From: Mercurialis annua
Lineage: Eukaryota; Streptophyta; Magnoliopsida; Malpighiales; Euphorbiaceae
NCBI RefSeq assembly: GCF_937616625.2
Contig: NC_065574.1
Location: 28,770,501 to 28,834,500 of the forward strand
Direction of reading: 5' to 3'
DNA: 64,000 bases
The notes under the pieces were generated by a model that made no database searches, was not told the origin of the DNA, and saw nothing but the letters and a program-made list of their open reading frames with translations. Every line of letters begins with the position of its first letter. Positions within the stretch are counted from its first letter, which is position 1. Made by a program: the position numbers and the translations under genes. Shown here one piece after another: positions 48,201 through 62,300 of the stretch.

Positions 48201-51200
48201 GTTTCATAACTTTGTAACCGTTCGGCGTAAATGGCAAAAATGGCGAAACACTTGGATTTGTTTCGTAGCGTTTGTAAACGTCTGGCTTAAATCGTTAAAA
48301 ATGTGAAACGTTTGTATTTATTTCGTAACATTTTAAACGTTTAGTTTTGTTTCGGAACGTTTGTAAACATATGGTTTATATCGCCAATAATGTGAAACGT
48401 TTGGATTTGTTTCGTAACGTTTGTAAACATTTTGGCTTAAATCGATAAAAACGTGAAACATTTGGTTTTTTTTCGTAACATTTGTAAACGTTGTGCTTAA
48501 ATCGCTAAAAAAAGAAACGTTTGGATTTGTTTCGAAACGTTTGTAAACGTTCTTCTTAAATCGCTAAAAAGACAAAACGTTTGGATTTGTTTCGTAACAT
48601 TTGTAAACTTTTGGCTGAAATCGCTAAAAATGGGAAACGTTTGGTTTTCTTTAGTAACGTTTGTAAACGTTTGGCTTCAATCGCAAAAAAGGTGAAACGT
48701 TTGGTTTTATTACGTAACGTTTGTAAACGTTTCGCTTAAATCGCTAAAAAGTTGAAACGTTTGGATTTGTTTCGTAACGTTTGTAAACGTTTGGCTTAAA
48801 TTGCTAAAAAGGGGAAACATTTGGATTTGTTTCGTGTCGTTTGTAAATGTTTGGCTTAAATCGCTAAAAATGTGAAATGTTTGGATTTGTTTTGAAACGT
48901 TTTAAACGTTTGGTTTTGTATCGTAACGTTTGTAAAAGTTTTGCTTAAATCGCTAAAAAGATGAAACGTTTGGATTTGTTTCGTAACGTTTGTAAACGTT
49001 TGGCTTTGTTTCATAACGTTTGTAAATGTTAGGCTTAAATCGCTAAAAATGTGAAACATTTGGATTTGTTTCGTAACGTTTGAAACGTTTGGTTTTGTTT
49101 CGTAACGTTTGTAAATGTTTGGCTTAAATTGCTAAAAAGGAGAAACGCTTGGATTTGTTTCATAACGTTTGTAAACGTTTAGATTAATTTGCTAAAAAGG
49201 TTAATCGCTTGGATTTGTTTCGTAATGTTTGTACACGTTTAGCTTAAATTGATGAAAAGGTGAAACATTTGAATTTGTTTCGTAATGTTTGTAAATGTTT
49301 GGCTTAAATTCCTAAAAAGGGGAAATGCTTGTATTTATTTCGTAACGTTTTAAATGTTTGGTTTTGTTTCGTAACGTATATAAACGTGTGGCTTAAATCG
49401 CGAAAAAGGCGAAACGTTTGGATTTGTTTCGTAACATTTGTAACAGTTTGGCTTAAATGGCCAAAAAGGTGAAATACTTGAATTTGTTTCCAAGCGTTTG
49501 TAAACGTTTCGATTAAATCGCTTAAAATGTGAAACGTATGGATTTGTTTCGTAACGTTTGTTAACATTTGGCTTAAATCGGTAAAAATGTGAAACGTTTG
49601 GTTTTGTTTCGAACGTTTGTAAAAGTTAGGTTTAAATCTCTAAAAAGGTAAAACGTTTCGATTTGTTTCAAAACGTTTGTAAACGTTCGGCTTAAATCGC
49701 TAAAAAGGTGAAACATTTGGATTTGTTTCGTAACGTTTGTAAACGTTTGGCTTAAATCGCTAAAAAGGTGAAACATTTGTTTTGGTTTCCTAATGTTTAT
49801 ATACATTTGGCTTCAATCGCTAAAAAGTTGAAAACGTTTGGTTTTGTTTCGTAACGTTTGTAAATGTTTGCCTTAAATCACTAAAAAGGGGAAACGTTTG
49901 GATTTGTTTCGTAACGTTTGTAAATGTTTGGCTTAAATCGCTAAAAAGGGGAAACATTTGGTTTTGTTTCGTAGCGTTAGTAAACATTTGGCTTAAATCG
50001 CTAAAAATGTGGCACGTTTGGTTTTGTTTCGTAATGTTTGTAAACATTTGGCTTCAATTGCAGAATAGGTGAAACGCTTGGATTTGTCATAACGTTTGTA
50101 AACGTTTGGCTTTGTTTCGTAACATTTCTAAATGTTTTGCTTAAATCGGTAAAAATGTGAAACGTTTGGATTTGTTTCGAAACGTTTGTAAATGTTTAAC
50201 GTAAATCGCTAAGAAGGTGAAAAGTTTGATTTTGTTTCGTAACGTTTATAAATGTTTGGCTTAAATTGCTAAAAATGTGAAACGTTTGGATTTGTTTCGT
50301 AAGTTTTAAACGTTTGGTTTTATTTCATAACGTTTATAAACGTTTGGCTTAAATCGCTAAAAAGGTGAAACGTTTGGCATAAATTGCTAAAAAGGTGAAA
50401 TGCTTGGATTTGTTTCGTAGCGTTTGTAAATATTTGGCTTGAATTGCTAAAAATGTGAAACGTTTGGATTAGTTTCGTAACGCTTTAAAAGTTTGGTTTT
50501 GTTTCGTAATGTTTATAAACATTTGGCTTAAATCGTTAAAAATCCGAACGTTTGGTTTTGTTTTGTAACGTTTGTAAACGTTTGGCTTAAATCGCAAAAA
50601 GGTGAAATCGTTTGGATTTTTTCAATAACATTTGTAAACGTTAGGCTTAAATCGCTAAAAAGGTGAAACGTTTGGATTTGTTTCGAAACGTTCGTAAACG
50701 TTCGGCTTAAATCGCTAAAAAGGTGAAACGTTTGAATTTGATTTTCTAATGTTTGTAAACGTTTGGCTTAAATCGCTAAAAAGGTGAAACATTTGGTTTT
50801 GTTTCGTAATGTTTGTAAATGTTTGGCTTCAATCGCTAAAAAGGTGAAACGTTTGTAAACGTTTGGCGTAAATCGCTAAAATGGGGAAACGTTTGGATTT
50901 GTTTCATAACGATTGTAAAGGAATGGCTTAATTCGCGAAAAGGGGAAATATTTGTATTTGTTTCGTGACGTTTGTAAACGTTTGGCTTAAATAGATAAAA
51001 ATATGAAACGTTTCGTTTAGTTTCGTAACATTTGGCTTAAATCGGTAAAAAGGTGAAACGTTTGGCTTTGCTTTGTAATGTTTGTAAACGTTTGGCTCAA
51101 ATTGCTAAAAAGCTGAAACGTTTGGATTTGTTTTGAATCATTTGTAAACGTTTGGCGCAAATTGCTAAAAAGGGGAAACGTTTGGATTTGTTTCGTAACG

Positions 51201-51385
51201 TTTATAAACGTTTGGTTTTGTTTTGTAACGTTTGGCTTAAATCGCTAAACGTTTGCCTTGAATCGCTAAAAAGGTAAAACGTTTTGATTTGTTTCGTAAC
51301 GTTTTAAACGCTTGAATTTGTTTCGTAATGTTTGTAAACGTTTGGCTTATATTGCTAAAAAGGTTTGGCTACAATCGCTAAAAAA

Positions 51386-51565
51386 GGTGAAACGTTTGGA
51401 TTTGTTTCGTAACGTTTGTAAACGTTTGCCATAAATCGCTAAAACGGTGAAAAGTTTGCATTAAATTGCTAAAAAGGTGAAACGTTTGGATTTGTTTCGT
51501 AACGTTTGTAAACGTTTGCCATAAATCGCTAAAACGGTGAAACGTTTGGATTAAATTGCTAAAAA
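51386..51565 (+). repeat. 90-bp (one and a half monomer) tandem duplication
   Basis: A 90-base unit containing GTTTGCCATAAATCGC and then ATTAAATTGCTAAAAAGG occurs twice in a row, from 51386 and 51476. It is one 60-bp monomer plus one extra 30-bp half. Confidence 0.8.
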
Positions 51566-52888
51566 GGTGAAACGTTTGGATTTGTTTCGTAACGTTTGTA
51601 AACGTTTTGTTCGGGTTGAATCGCTAAAAAGGTGAAACGTTTGGATTTGATTTGTAACGTTTTATACGTTTGGCTTAAATTACTAAAAAGGGAAAACGTT
51701 TGGATTTGTTTTGTAACATTTGTAAACATTTGGCTCAAATTGCTAAAAAATGTGAAACATTTGGAATTGTTTCGTTACGTTTGTAAACGTTTGTCTTAAA
51801 TCGCAAAAAAGGTGAAAGGTTTGGATTAAATCGCTAAAATGGTGAAACGTTTGGGTTTGTTTTGTAACGTTTGTAACCGTTTGGCTCAACTTGTTGAAAA
51901 CGCGAAACGTTTGGATTTGTTTTGTTACGTTTGTAAATGTTTGGCTCAAATTGCTAAAATGTGAAACGTTTGGATTTGTTTCGTAATGTTTGTAACCTTT
52001 TTGTTTTGTTTGTAACGTTTGTAAACGTTTGGCTTAAATTGCAAAATGTTTGGCTTCAATTGCTAAAAAGGTAAAATGTTTGGATTTATTTCGTAATGTT
52101 TTAAACGTTTGGATTTGTTTCGTAATGTTTGTAAATGTTTGGCTTAAATCGCAAAAAAGGTTTGGCTACAATTGCTAAAATAGGTGAAACGTTTGGATTT
52201 GTTTCGTAACGTTTGTAAACGTTTGCCATAAATCGCTAAAACGGTGAAACGTTTGGATTAAATTGCTAAAAAGGTGAAACGTTTGGATTTGTTTCGTAAC
52301 GTTTGTAAACGTTTTGTTCGGGTTGAATCGCTAAAAAGGTGAAACGTTTGGATTTGATTTGTAACGTTTTATACGTTTGGCTTAAATTACTAAAAAGGGA
52401 AAACGTTTGGATTTGTTTTGTAACATTTGTAAACATTTGGCTCAAATTTCTAAAAAATGTGAAACATTTGGAATTGTTTCGTTACGTTTGTAAACGTTTG
52501 TCTTAAATCGCAAAAAAGGTGAAAGGTTTGGATTAAATCGCTAAAATGGTGAAACGTTTGGGTTTGTTTTGTAACGTTTGTAACCGTTTGGCTCAACTTG
52601 TTGAAAACGCGAAACGTTTGGATTTGTTTTGTTACGTTTGTAAATGTTTGGCTCAAATTGCTAAAATGTGAAACGTTTGGATTTGTTTCGTAATGTTTGT
52701 AACCTTTTTGTTTTGTTTGTAACGTTTGTAAACGTTTGGCTTAAATTGCAAAATGTTTGGCTTCAATTGCTAAAAAGGTAAAATGTTTGGATTTATTTCG
52801 TAATGTTTTAAACGTTTGGATTTGTTTCGTAATGTTTGTAAATGTTTGGCTTAAATCGCAAAAAAGGTTTGGCTACAATTGCTAAAAA
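51475..52888 (+). repeat. 707-bp tandem duplication inside the first 6.5-kb copy
   Basis: Open frames at 51743-51949 and 52450-52656 are identical and 707 bases apart. The unit contains TTTTGTTCGGGTTGAATCG and CAACTTGTTGAAAACGCG. The same pair exists in the second 6.5-kb copy (58244 and 58944), 700 bases apart because of a 7-base deletion. Confidence 0.92.
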
Positions 52889-55800
52889 AGGTGAAACGTT
52901 TGGATTTGTTTCGTAAAGTTTGTAAACGTTTAACATAAATCGCTAAAAAGGTGAAACGTTTGGATTAAATTGCTAAAAAGGTGAAACGTTTGGATTTGTT
53001 TCGTAACGTTTGTAAACTTTTGGTTTGGATTAAATAGTTAAAAAGGTGAAACGTTTGGCTTAAACGTTTGGCTTAAATCGCTAAAAAGGGGAAATGTTTG
53101 GATTTGTTTCGTAACTTTTGTAAACGTTTGGCTTAAATCACTAAAATGGGGAAACATTTGGATTTGTTTCGTAACGTTTGTAAATGTTTGGCTTAAATTT
53201 TTAAAAAGGTGAAACGCTTGGATTTGTTTCGTAACGTTTGTAAACGTTTGGCTTTAATCGCTAATATGGGGACACGTTTGTATTTGTTTTGTAACGTTTG
53301 TAAACGTTTTGCTTAAATCGCTAAAAAAGTGAAAGGTTTGGTTTTGTTTCGTAACGTTTGTAAACATTTGGCTTAAATTGCTAAAAAGGTGAGACGCTTG
53401 GATTTGTTTCTTTGCGTTTGTAAACGTTTGGCTTAAATCGCTAAAAATGTGAAACGTTTGGATTTGTTTCATAATATTTTAAATGTTTGATTTTGTTTCG
53501 TAACATTAATAAACGTTTGGCTTAAATCGCCAAAAATGTGAAACGTTTGGATTTGTTTCGTAACGTTTGGCTTAAATCGCTAAAAATGTGAAACATATGG
53601 ATTTGTTTCGTAACGATTGTAAACGTTTGGCTTAAATCGCTAAAAATGTGAAACGTTTGGTTTTATTTTGTAACGTTTGTTAACGTTCGACTTAAATCGC
53701 TAAAAAGGTAAATCGTTTGGATTTGTTTCGCAACGTTTGTAAAAGTTTGGCTTAAATCGCTAAAAATTCGAAACGTTTGGATTTTTTTCGTAACGTTTTT
53801 AAACGTTTGGCTTAAATCACTAAAAAGGTGAAACATTTGGATTTCTTTCGTATCGTTTGTAAACGTTTCTCTTAAATCACTAAAATGGGCAAACGTTTGA
53901 ATTTGTTTCGTAACGTTTGTAAACGTTTGGCTTAAATCACTAAAAAGGTGAAACGTTTGGATTTGTTTCGTAACGTTTGGCTTGAATCGCTTAAAATTTG
54001 AAACGTTTGGAAATGTTTCGTAATGTTTGTAAACGTTTGGCTTAAATCGCTAAAAAGGTGAAACACTTGGATTTGATTCGTTACGTTTGTAAACGTTTGG
54101 CTTAAATTTCTAAAAAGGTGAAACGCTTGGATTTGTTTCGTAAAGTTTGTAAACGTTTGGCTTCAATCGCTAAAAATGGGAAACGTTTGGATTTATTTCG
54201 TAACGTTTGTAACGTTTGGGTTTGTTTCGTAATGTTTGTAAACGTTCGGTTTAAATCGCTAAAAAGATGAAATGTTTGGATTTGTTTCGTAAAGTTTGTA
54301 AACGTTTGGATTAAATTGCAAAAAAGGTGAAACGTTTGAATTTATTTTGTAACGTTTTAAACATTTGGTTTTGTTTCTTAACGTATATAAACGTTTGGCT
54401 TAAATCGTTAAAAAGGGGAAACGTTTGGATTAGTTTCGTAACGTTTGTAACCATTTGGCGTAAATGGCTAAAAAGGTGAAACGCTTGGATTTGTTTCGTA
54501 GCGTTTGTACACGTTTGGCTTAAATCGCTAAAAATGTGAAACATTTGGATTTGTTTCGTAACGTTTTAAACGTTTGGTTTTGTTTCGTAACTTTTGTAAA
54601 CGTTTGGCTTAAATCGCTAAAAATGTGAAACGTTTGGATTTGTTTCGTAACGTTTGTAAACGTTTGGCTTTAATCGCTAAAAATGTGAATCATTTGGTTT
54701 TGTTTCATAACTTTGTAACCGTTCGGCGTAAATGGCAAAAATGGCGAAACACTTGGATTTGTTTCGTAGCGTTTGTAAACGTCTGGCTTAAATCGTTAAA
54801 AATGTGAAACGTTTGTATTTGTTTCGTAACATTTTAAACGTTTAGTTTTGTTTCGGAACGTTTGTAAACATATGGTTTATATCGCCAATAATGTGAAACG
54901 TTTGGATTTGTTTCGTAACGTTTGTAAACATTTTGGCTTAAATCGATAAAAACGTGAAACATTTGGTTTTTTTTCGTAACATTTGTAAACGTTGGGCTTA
55001 AATCGCTAAAAAAAGAAACGTTTGGATTTGTTTCGAAACGTTTGTAAACGTTCTTCTTAAATCGCTAAAAAGACAAAACGTTTGGATTTGTTTCGTAACA
55101 TTTGTAAACTTTTGGCTGAAATCGCTAAAAATGGGAAACGTTTGGTTTTCTTTAGTAACGTTTGTAAACGTTTGGCTTCAATCGCAAAAAAGGTGAAACG
55201 TTTGGTTTTATTACGTAACGTTTGTAAACGTTTCGCTTAAATCGCTAAAAAGTTGAAACGTTTGGATTTGTTTCGTAACGTTTGTAAACGTTTGGCTTAA
55301 ATTGCTAAAAAGGGGAAACATTTGGATTTGTTTCGTGTCGTTTGTAAATGTTTGGCTTAAATCGCTAAAAATGTGAAATGTTTGGATTTGTTTTGAAACG
55401 TTTTAAACGTTTGGTTTTGTATCGTAACGTTTGTAAAAGTTTTGCTTAAATCGCTAAAAAGATGAAACGTTTGGATTTGTTTCGTAACGTTTGTAAATGT
55501 TTGGCTTTGTTTCATAACGTTTGTAAATGTTAGGCTTAAATCGCTAAAAATGTGAAACATTTGGATTTGTTTCGTAACGTTTTAAACGTTTGGTTTTGTT
55601 TCGTAACGTTTGTAAATGTTTGGCTTAAATTGCTAAAAAGGAGAAACGCTTGGATTTGTTTCATAACGTTTGTAAACGTTTAGATTAATTTGCTAAAAAG
55701 GTTAATCGCTTGGATTTGTTTCGTAATGTTTGTACACGTTTAGCTTAAATTGATGAAAAGGTGAAACATTTGAATTTGTTTCGTAATGTTTGTAAATGTT

Positions 55801-57975
55801 TGGCTTAAATTCCTAAAAAGGGGAAATGCTTGTATTTATTTCGTAACGTTTTAAATGTTTGGTTTTGTTTCGTAACGTATATAAACGTGTGGCTTAAATC
55901 GCGAAAAAGGCGAAACGTTTGGATTTGTTTCGTAACATTTGTAACAGTTTGGCTTAAATGGCCAAAAAGGTGAAATACTTGAATTTGTTTCCAAGCGTTT
56001 GTAAACGTTTCGATTAAATCGCTTAAAATGTGAAACGTATGGATTTGTTTCGTAACGTTTGTTAACATTTGGCTTAAATCGGTAAAAATGTGAAACGTTT
56101 GGTTTTGTTTCGAACGTTTGTAAAAGTTAGGTTTAAATCTCTAAAAAGGTAAAACGTTTCGATTTGTTTCAAAACGTTTGTAAACGTTCGGCTTAAATCG
56201 CTAAAAAGGTGAAACATTTGGATTTGTTTCGTAACGTTTGTAAACGTTTGGCTTAAATCGCTAAAAAGGTGAAACATTTGTTTTGGTTTCCTAATGTTTA
56301 TATACATTTGGCTTCAATCGCTAAAAAGTTGAAAACGTTTGGTTTTGTTTCGTAACGTTTGTAAATGTTTGCCTTAAATCACTAAAAAGGGGAAACGTTT
56401 GGATTTGTTTCGTAACGTTTGTAAATGTTTGGCTTAAATCGCTAAAAAGGGGAAACATTTGGTTTTGTTTCGTAGCGTTAGTAAACATTTGGCTTAAATC
56501 GCTAAAAATGTGGCACGTTTGGTTTTGTTTCGTAATGTTTGTAAACATTTGGCTTCAATTGCAGAATAGGTGAAACGCTTGGATTTGTCATAACGTTTGT
56601 AAACGTTTGGCTTTGTTTCGTAACATTTCTAAATGTTTTGCTTAAATCGGTAAAAATGTGAAACGTTTGGATTTGTTTCGAAACGTTTGTAAATGTTTAA
56701 CGTAAATCGCTAAGAAGGTGAAAAGTTTGATTTTGTTTCGTAACGTTTATAAATGTTTGGCTTAAATTGCTAAAAATGTGAAACGTTTGGATTTGTTTCG
56801 TAAGTTTTAAACGTTTGGTTTTATTTCATAACGTTTATAAACGTTTGGCTTAAATCGCTAAAAAGGTGAAACGTTTGGCATAAATTGCTAAAAAGGTGAA
56901 ATGCTTGGATTTGTTTCATAGCGTTTGTAAATATTTGGCTTGAATTGCTAAAAATGTGAAACGTTTGGATTAGTTTCGTAACGCTTTAAAAGTTTGGTTT
57001 TGTTTCGTAATGTTTATAAACATTTGGCTTAAATCGTTAAAAATCCGAACGTTTGGTTTTGTTTTGTAACGTTTGTAAACGTTTGGCTTAAATCGCAAAA
57101 AGGTGAAATCGTTTGGATTTTTTCAATAACATTTGTAAACGTTAGGCTTAAATCGCTAAAAAGGTGAAACGTTTGGATTTGTTTCGAAACGTTCGTAAAC
57201 GTTCGGCTTAAATCGCTAAAAAGGTGAAACGTTTGAATTTGATTTTCTAATGTTTGTAAACGTTTGGCTTAAATCGCTAAAAAGGTGAAACATTTGGTTT
57301 TGTTTCGTAATGTTTGTAAACGTTTGGCTTCAATCGCTAAAAAGGCGAAACGTTTGTAAACGTTTGGCGTAAATCGCTAAAATGGGGAAACGTTTGGATT
57401 TGTTTCATAACGATTGTAAAGGAATGGCTTAATTCGCGAAAAGGGGAAATATTTGTATTTGTTTCGTGACGTTTGTAAACGTTTGGCTTAAATAGATAAA
57501 AATATGAAACGTTTCGTTTAGTTTCGTAACATTTGGCTTAAATCGGTAAAAAGGTGAAACGTTTGGCTTTGCTTTGTAATGTTTGTAAACGTTTGGCTCA
57601 AATTGCTAAAAAGCTGAAACGTTTGGATTTGTTTTGAATCATTTGTAAACGTTTGGCGCAAATTGCTAAAAAGGGGAAACGTTTGGATTTGTTTCGTAAC
57701 GTTTATAAACGTTTGGTTTTGTTTTGTAACGTTTGGCTTAAATCGCTAAACGTTTGGCTTGAATCGCTAAAAAGGTAGAACGTTTTGATTTGTTTCGTAA
57801 CGTTTTAAACGCTTGAATTTGTTTCGTAATGTTTGTAAACGTTTGGCTTATATTGCTAAAAAGGTTTGGCTACAATCGCTAAAAAAGGTGAAACGTTTGG
57901 ATTTGTTTCGTAACGTTTGTAAACGTTTGCCATAAATCGCTAAAACGGTGAAAAGTTTGCATTAAATTGCTAAAA

Positions 57976-59389
57976 AGGTGAAACGTTTGGATTTGTTTCG
58001 TAACGTTTGTAAACGTTTTCCATAAATCGCTAAAACGGTGAAACGTTTGGATTAAATTGCTAAAAAGGTGAAACGTTTGGATTTGTTTCGTAACGTTTGT
58101 AAACGTTTTGTTCGGGTTGAATCGCTAAAAAGGTGAAACGTTTGGATTTGATTTGTAACGTTTTATACGTTTGGCTTAAATTACTAAAAAGGGAAAACGT
58201 TTGGATTTGTTTTGTAACATTTGTAAACATTTGGCTCAAATTGCTAAAAAATGTGAAACATTTGGAATTGTTTCGTTACGTTTGTAAACGTTTGTCTTAA
58301 ATCGCAAAAAAGGTGAAAGGTTTGGATTAAATCGCTAATATGGTGAAACGTTTGGGTTTGTTTTGTAACGTTTGTAACCGTTTGGCTCAACTTGTTGAAA
58401 ACGCGAAACGTTTGGATTTGTTTTGTTACGTTTGTAAATGTTTGGCTCAAATTGCTAAAATGTGAAACGTTTGGATTTGTTTCGTAATGTTTGTAACCTT
58501 TTTGTTTTGTTTGTAACGTTTGTAAACGTTTGGCTTAAATTGCAAAATGTTTGGCTTCAATTGCTAAAAAGGTAAAATGTTTGGATTTATTTCGTAATGT
58601 TTTAAACGTTTGGATTTGTTTCGTAATGTTTGTAAATGTTTGGCTTAAATCGCAAAAAAGGTTTGGCTACAATTGCTAAAAAAGGTGAAACGTTTGGATT
58701 TGTTTCGTAACGTTTGTAAACGTTTGCCATAAATCGCTAACACGGTGAAACGTTTGGATTAAATTGCTAAAAAGGTGAAACGTTTGGATTTGTTTCGTAA
58801 CGTTTGTAAACGTTTTGTTCGGGTTGAATCGCTAAAAAGGTGAAACGTTTGGATTTGATTTGTAACGTTTTATACGTTTGGCTTAAATTACTAAAAAGGG
58901 AAAACGTTTGGATTTGTTTTGTGTAAACATTTGGCTCAAATTGCTAAAAAATGTGAAACATTTGGAATTGTTTCGTTACGTTTGTAAACGTTTGTCTTAA
59001 ATCGCAAAAAAGGTGAAAGGTTTGGATTAAATCGCTAAAATGGTGAAATGTTTGGGTTTGTTTTGTAACGTTTGTAACCGTTTGGCTCAACTTGTTGAAA
59101 ACGCGAAACGTTTGGATTTGTTTTGTTACGTTTGTAAATGTTTGGCTCAAATTGCTAAAATGTGAAACGTTTGGATTTGTTTCGTAATGTTTGTAACCTT
59201 TTTGTTTTGTTTATAACGTTTGTAAACGTTTGGCTTAAATTGCAAAATGTTTGGCTTCAATTGCTAAAAAGGTAAAATGTTTGGATTTATTTCGTAATGT
59301 TTTAAACGTTTGGATTTGTTTCGTAATGTTTGTAAACGTTTGGCTTAAATCGCAAAAAAGGTTTGGCTACAATTGCTAAAAAAGGTGAA
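57976..59389 (+). repeat. About 700-bp tandem duplication inside the second 6.5-kb copy
   Basis: Counterpart of 51475-52888. The second unit has lost seven bases where GTTTTGTAACATTTGTAAAC became GTTTTGTGTAAAC near 58920. Confidence 0.88.
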
Positions 59390-62300
59390 ACGTTTGGATT
59401 TGTTTCGTAAAGTTTGTAAACGTTTAACATAAATCGCTAAAAAGGTGAAACGTTTGGATTAAATTGCTAAAAAGGTGAAACGTTTGGATTTGTTTCGTAA
59501 CGTTTGTAAACGTTTGGTTTGGATTAAATAGTTAAAAAGGTGAAACGTTTGGCTTAAACGTTTGGCTTAAATCGCTAAAAAGGGGAAATGTTTGGATTTG
59601 TTTTGTAACGTTTATAAACGTTTGGCTCAAATTGCTAAAAAGGGGAAACCTTTGTATTTGTTTCGTAACGTTTGTAAACGTTCGGCTTAAATCGTTAAAA
59701 AGGTGAAACGTTTGGATTAAATAGCTAAAAAAGTGAAACTTTTGGGTTTTTTTGTAACGTTTGTAAGGGTTTGGCTCAAATTGCTAAAAAGGTGAAACAT
59801 TTGGATTTGTTTCGTAACGTTAGTAAACGTTTGGCTCAAATTGCTAAGAAGGTGAAACGTTTGGATTTGTTTCGTAACGTTTGTAAATGTTTGGTTTTGT
59901 TTTGTAACATTTGTAAATGTTTGGCTTCAATCGCTAAAAAGGTAAAATGTTTGGATTAGTTTCATCACATTTTAAAGGATTGGATTTGTTTCGTAACATT
60001 TGTAAGAGTTTGGCTTAAATTACTAAATAGTTGAAAAACTTGGTTTTGTTTCGTAACGTTTGTAAACGTTTGGCTTAAATCGGTAAAAATGTGAAACGTT
60101 TGGATTTGTTTCGTAACGTTTGTAAATGTTTCGCTTAAATCGAAAAGGTGAAACGTTTTGGTTTGTTTCATAACATTTGTAAACGTTTGGCTTAAGTCGC
60201 TAAAATGGGTAAACGTTTGGATTTGTTTCGTAATTTTTGTAAACATTTGGCTTACTAAAAAGGTGAAACGCTTGGATTTGTTTCGTAACGTTTGTAAACG
60301 TTTGGCTTAAATCGCTTAAATGGGGAAATGTTTGGATTTGATTCGTATCGTTTGTAATTGTTTAGCTTAAATCGCTAAAAATATGAAATGTTTGGTTTTG
60401 TTTCGTAAGGTTTGTAATCATTCGGCTTAAATCGCTAAAAATGTGAAATATTTGGATTTGTATTGTGACGTTTAAAACGTTTGGTTTTGTTTCGTAACGT
60501 TTGTAAACGTTTGGCTTAAATTGCTAAAAAGGGGAAACGTCTAGATTTGTTTCGTAACATTTGTACGGCTTAAATCGCAAAAAATGTGAAACGTTTGGTT
60601 TTGTTTTGTAACGTTTGTAAACGTTTGGCTTCAATCGCTAAAAAGGTGAAACGTTTGTAATTGTTTCGTAACGTTTTAAAAGTTTGGTTTTGTTTTGTAA
60701 CGCTTTAAACGCTTGGATTTGTTTTGTAACGTTTGTAAACGTTTGGCTTAAATCGCTAAACGTATGGTTTCCATTGCTAAAAAGGTAAAACGTTTCGATT
60801 TGTTTTGTAACGTTTCAAACGCTTGAATTTGTTTCGTAATATTTGTAAATGTTTGGCTTATATTGCTAAAACGGTTTGGCTACAATTGCTAAAAAGGTGA
60901 AACATTTGGATTTGTTTCGTAACATTTGTAAACGTTTGGCAAAAATCGATAAAACGGTGAAACGTTTGGATTAAATTGCTAAAAAGGTGAAACGTTTGAT
61001 TTGTTTCGTAACGTTTGTACACGTTTGGTTAGGATTAAATCGTTAAAAAGGTGAAACGTTTGGATTTGATTTGTAACGTTTGTAAACGTTTGGCTTAAAT
61101 TGCTTAAAAGGGGAAACGTCTGGATTTTTTTTGTAACGTTTGTAAACATTTGGCTGAAATTGCTAAAAAATGTGAAACATTTGGATTTGTTTCGTTACGT
61201 TTGTAAACGTTTGGCTTAAATCGCTAAAAAGGTGAAACGTTTGGATTAAATCGCTAAAAAGGGGAAACATTTGGGTTTGTTTTGTAATGTTTGTAACTGT
61301 TTGGCTCAAATTGCTAAAAACGCGAAATGTTTGGATTTGTTTTGTTACGTTTTTAAACGTTTGGCTCAAATTGCCAAAAATGTGAAACGTTTGGATTTGT
61401 TTCGTAACGTTTGTAACCTTTTGGTTTTGTTTTGTAACGTTTGTAAACGTTTGGCTTAAATCGCTAAACGTTTGGCTTCAATCGCTAAAAAAGTAAAATG
61501 TTTGGATTTATTTCGTAATGTTTTAAACACTTGGATTTGTTTCGTAATGTTTGTAAACATTTGGCCTAAATCTCAAAAAAGGTTTGGCTTCAATTGCTAA
61601 AAAAGGTGAAACGTTTGGATTTGTTTCGTAAAGTTTGTAAACATTTAACATAAATCGCTAAAAAGGTGAAACGTTTGGATTAAATTGCTAAAAAGGTGAA
61701 ACGTTTGGATTTGTTTCGTAACGTTTGTAAACGTTTGGTTTGGATTAAATAGTAAAAAAGGTGAAACGTTTGGATTTGATTTGTAAAGTTTGTAAACGTT
61801 TGGCTTAAATCGCTAAAAAAGGGAAATGTTTGGATTTGTTTTGTAACGTTTATAAACGTTTCGCTCAAATTGCTGAAAAGGGGAAACGTTTGTATTTGTT
61901 TCGTAGCGTTTGTAAATGTTTGGCTAAATCGTTAAAAAGGTGAAACGTTTGGATTAAATAGCTAAAAAGGTGAAATTTTTGGGTTTGTTTTGTAGCGTTT
62001 ATAAACGTTTGGCTCAAATTGCTAAAAAGGCGACACGTTTGGATTTGTTTCGTAACGTTAGTAAACGTTTGGCTCAAATTGCTAAGCAGGCGAAACGTTT
62101 GGATTTGTTTCGTAACGTTAAAAAATGTTTGGTTTTGTTTTGTAACGTTTGTAAACGTTTGGCTTCAATCGCTAAAAAGGTAAAACGTTTGGATTTGTTT
62201 CATCACGTTTTAAAGGCTTGTATTTGTTTTGTAATGTTTGTAAGGGTTTGGCATAAATTACTAAATAGTTAAAAAATTTGGTTTTGTTTCATAACGTTTG

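Larger units (their letters stand above)
46596..59596 (+). repeat. 6.5-kb tandem duplication, nearly identical copies
   Basis: Copy one (about 46596-53095) and copy two (about 53096-59596) align at a constant offset of 6501 bases for almost their full length. Eight predicted open frames are repeated at exactly that offset, most with identical translations. Differences are single bases here and there (GTTTGAAACG at 49079 against GTTTTAAACG in copy two) plus a 7-base deletion near 58920. Both breakpoints lie in GGGGAAATGTTTGGATTTG. Confidence 0.93.
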
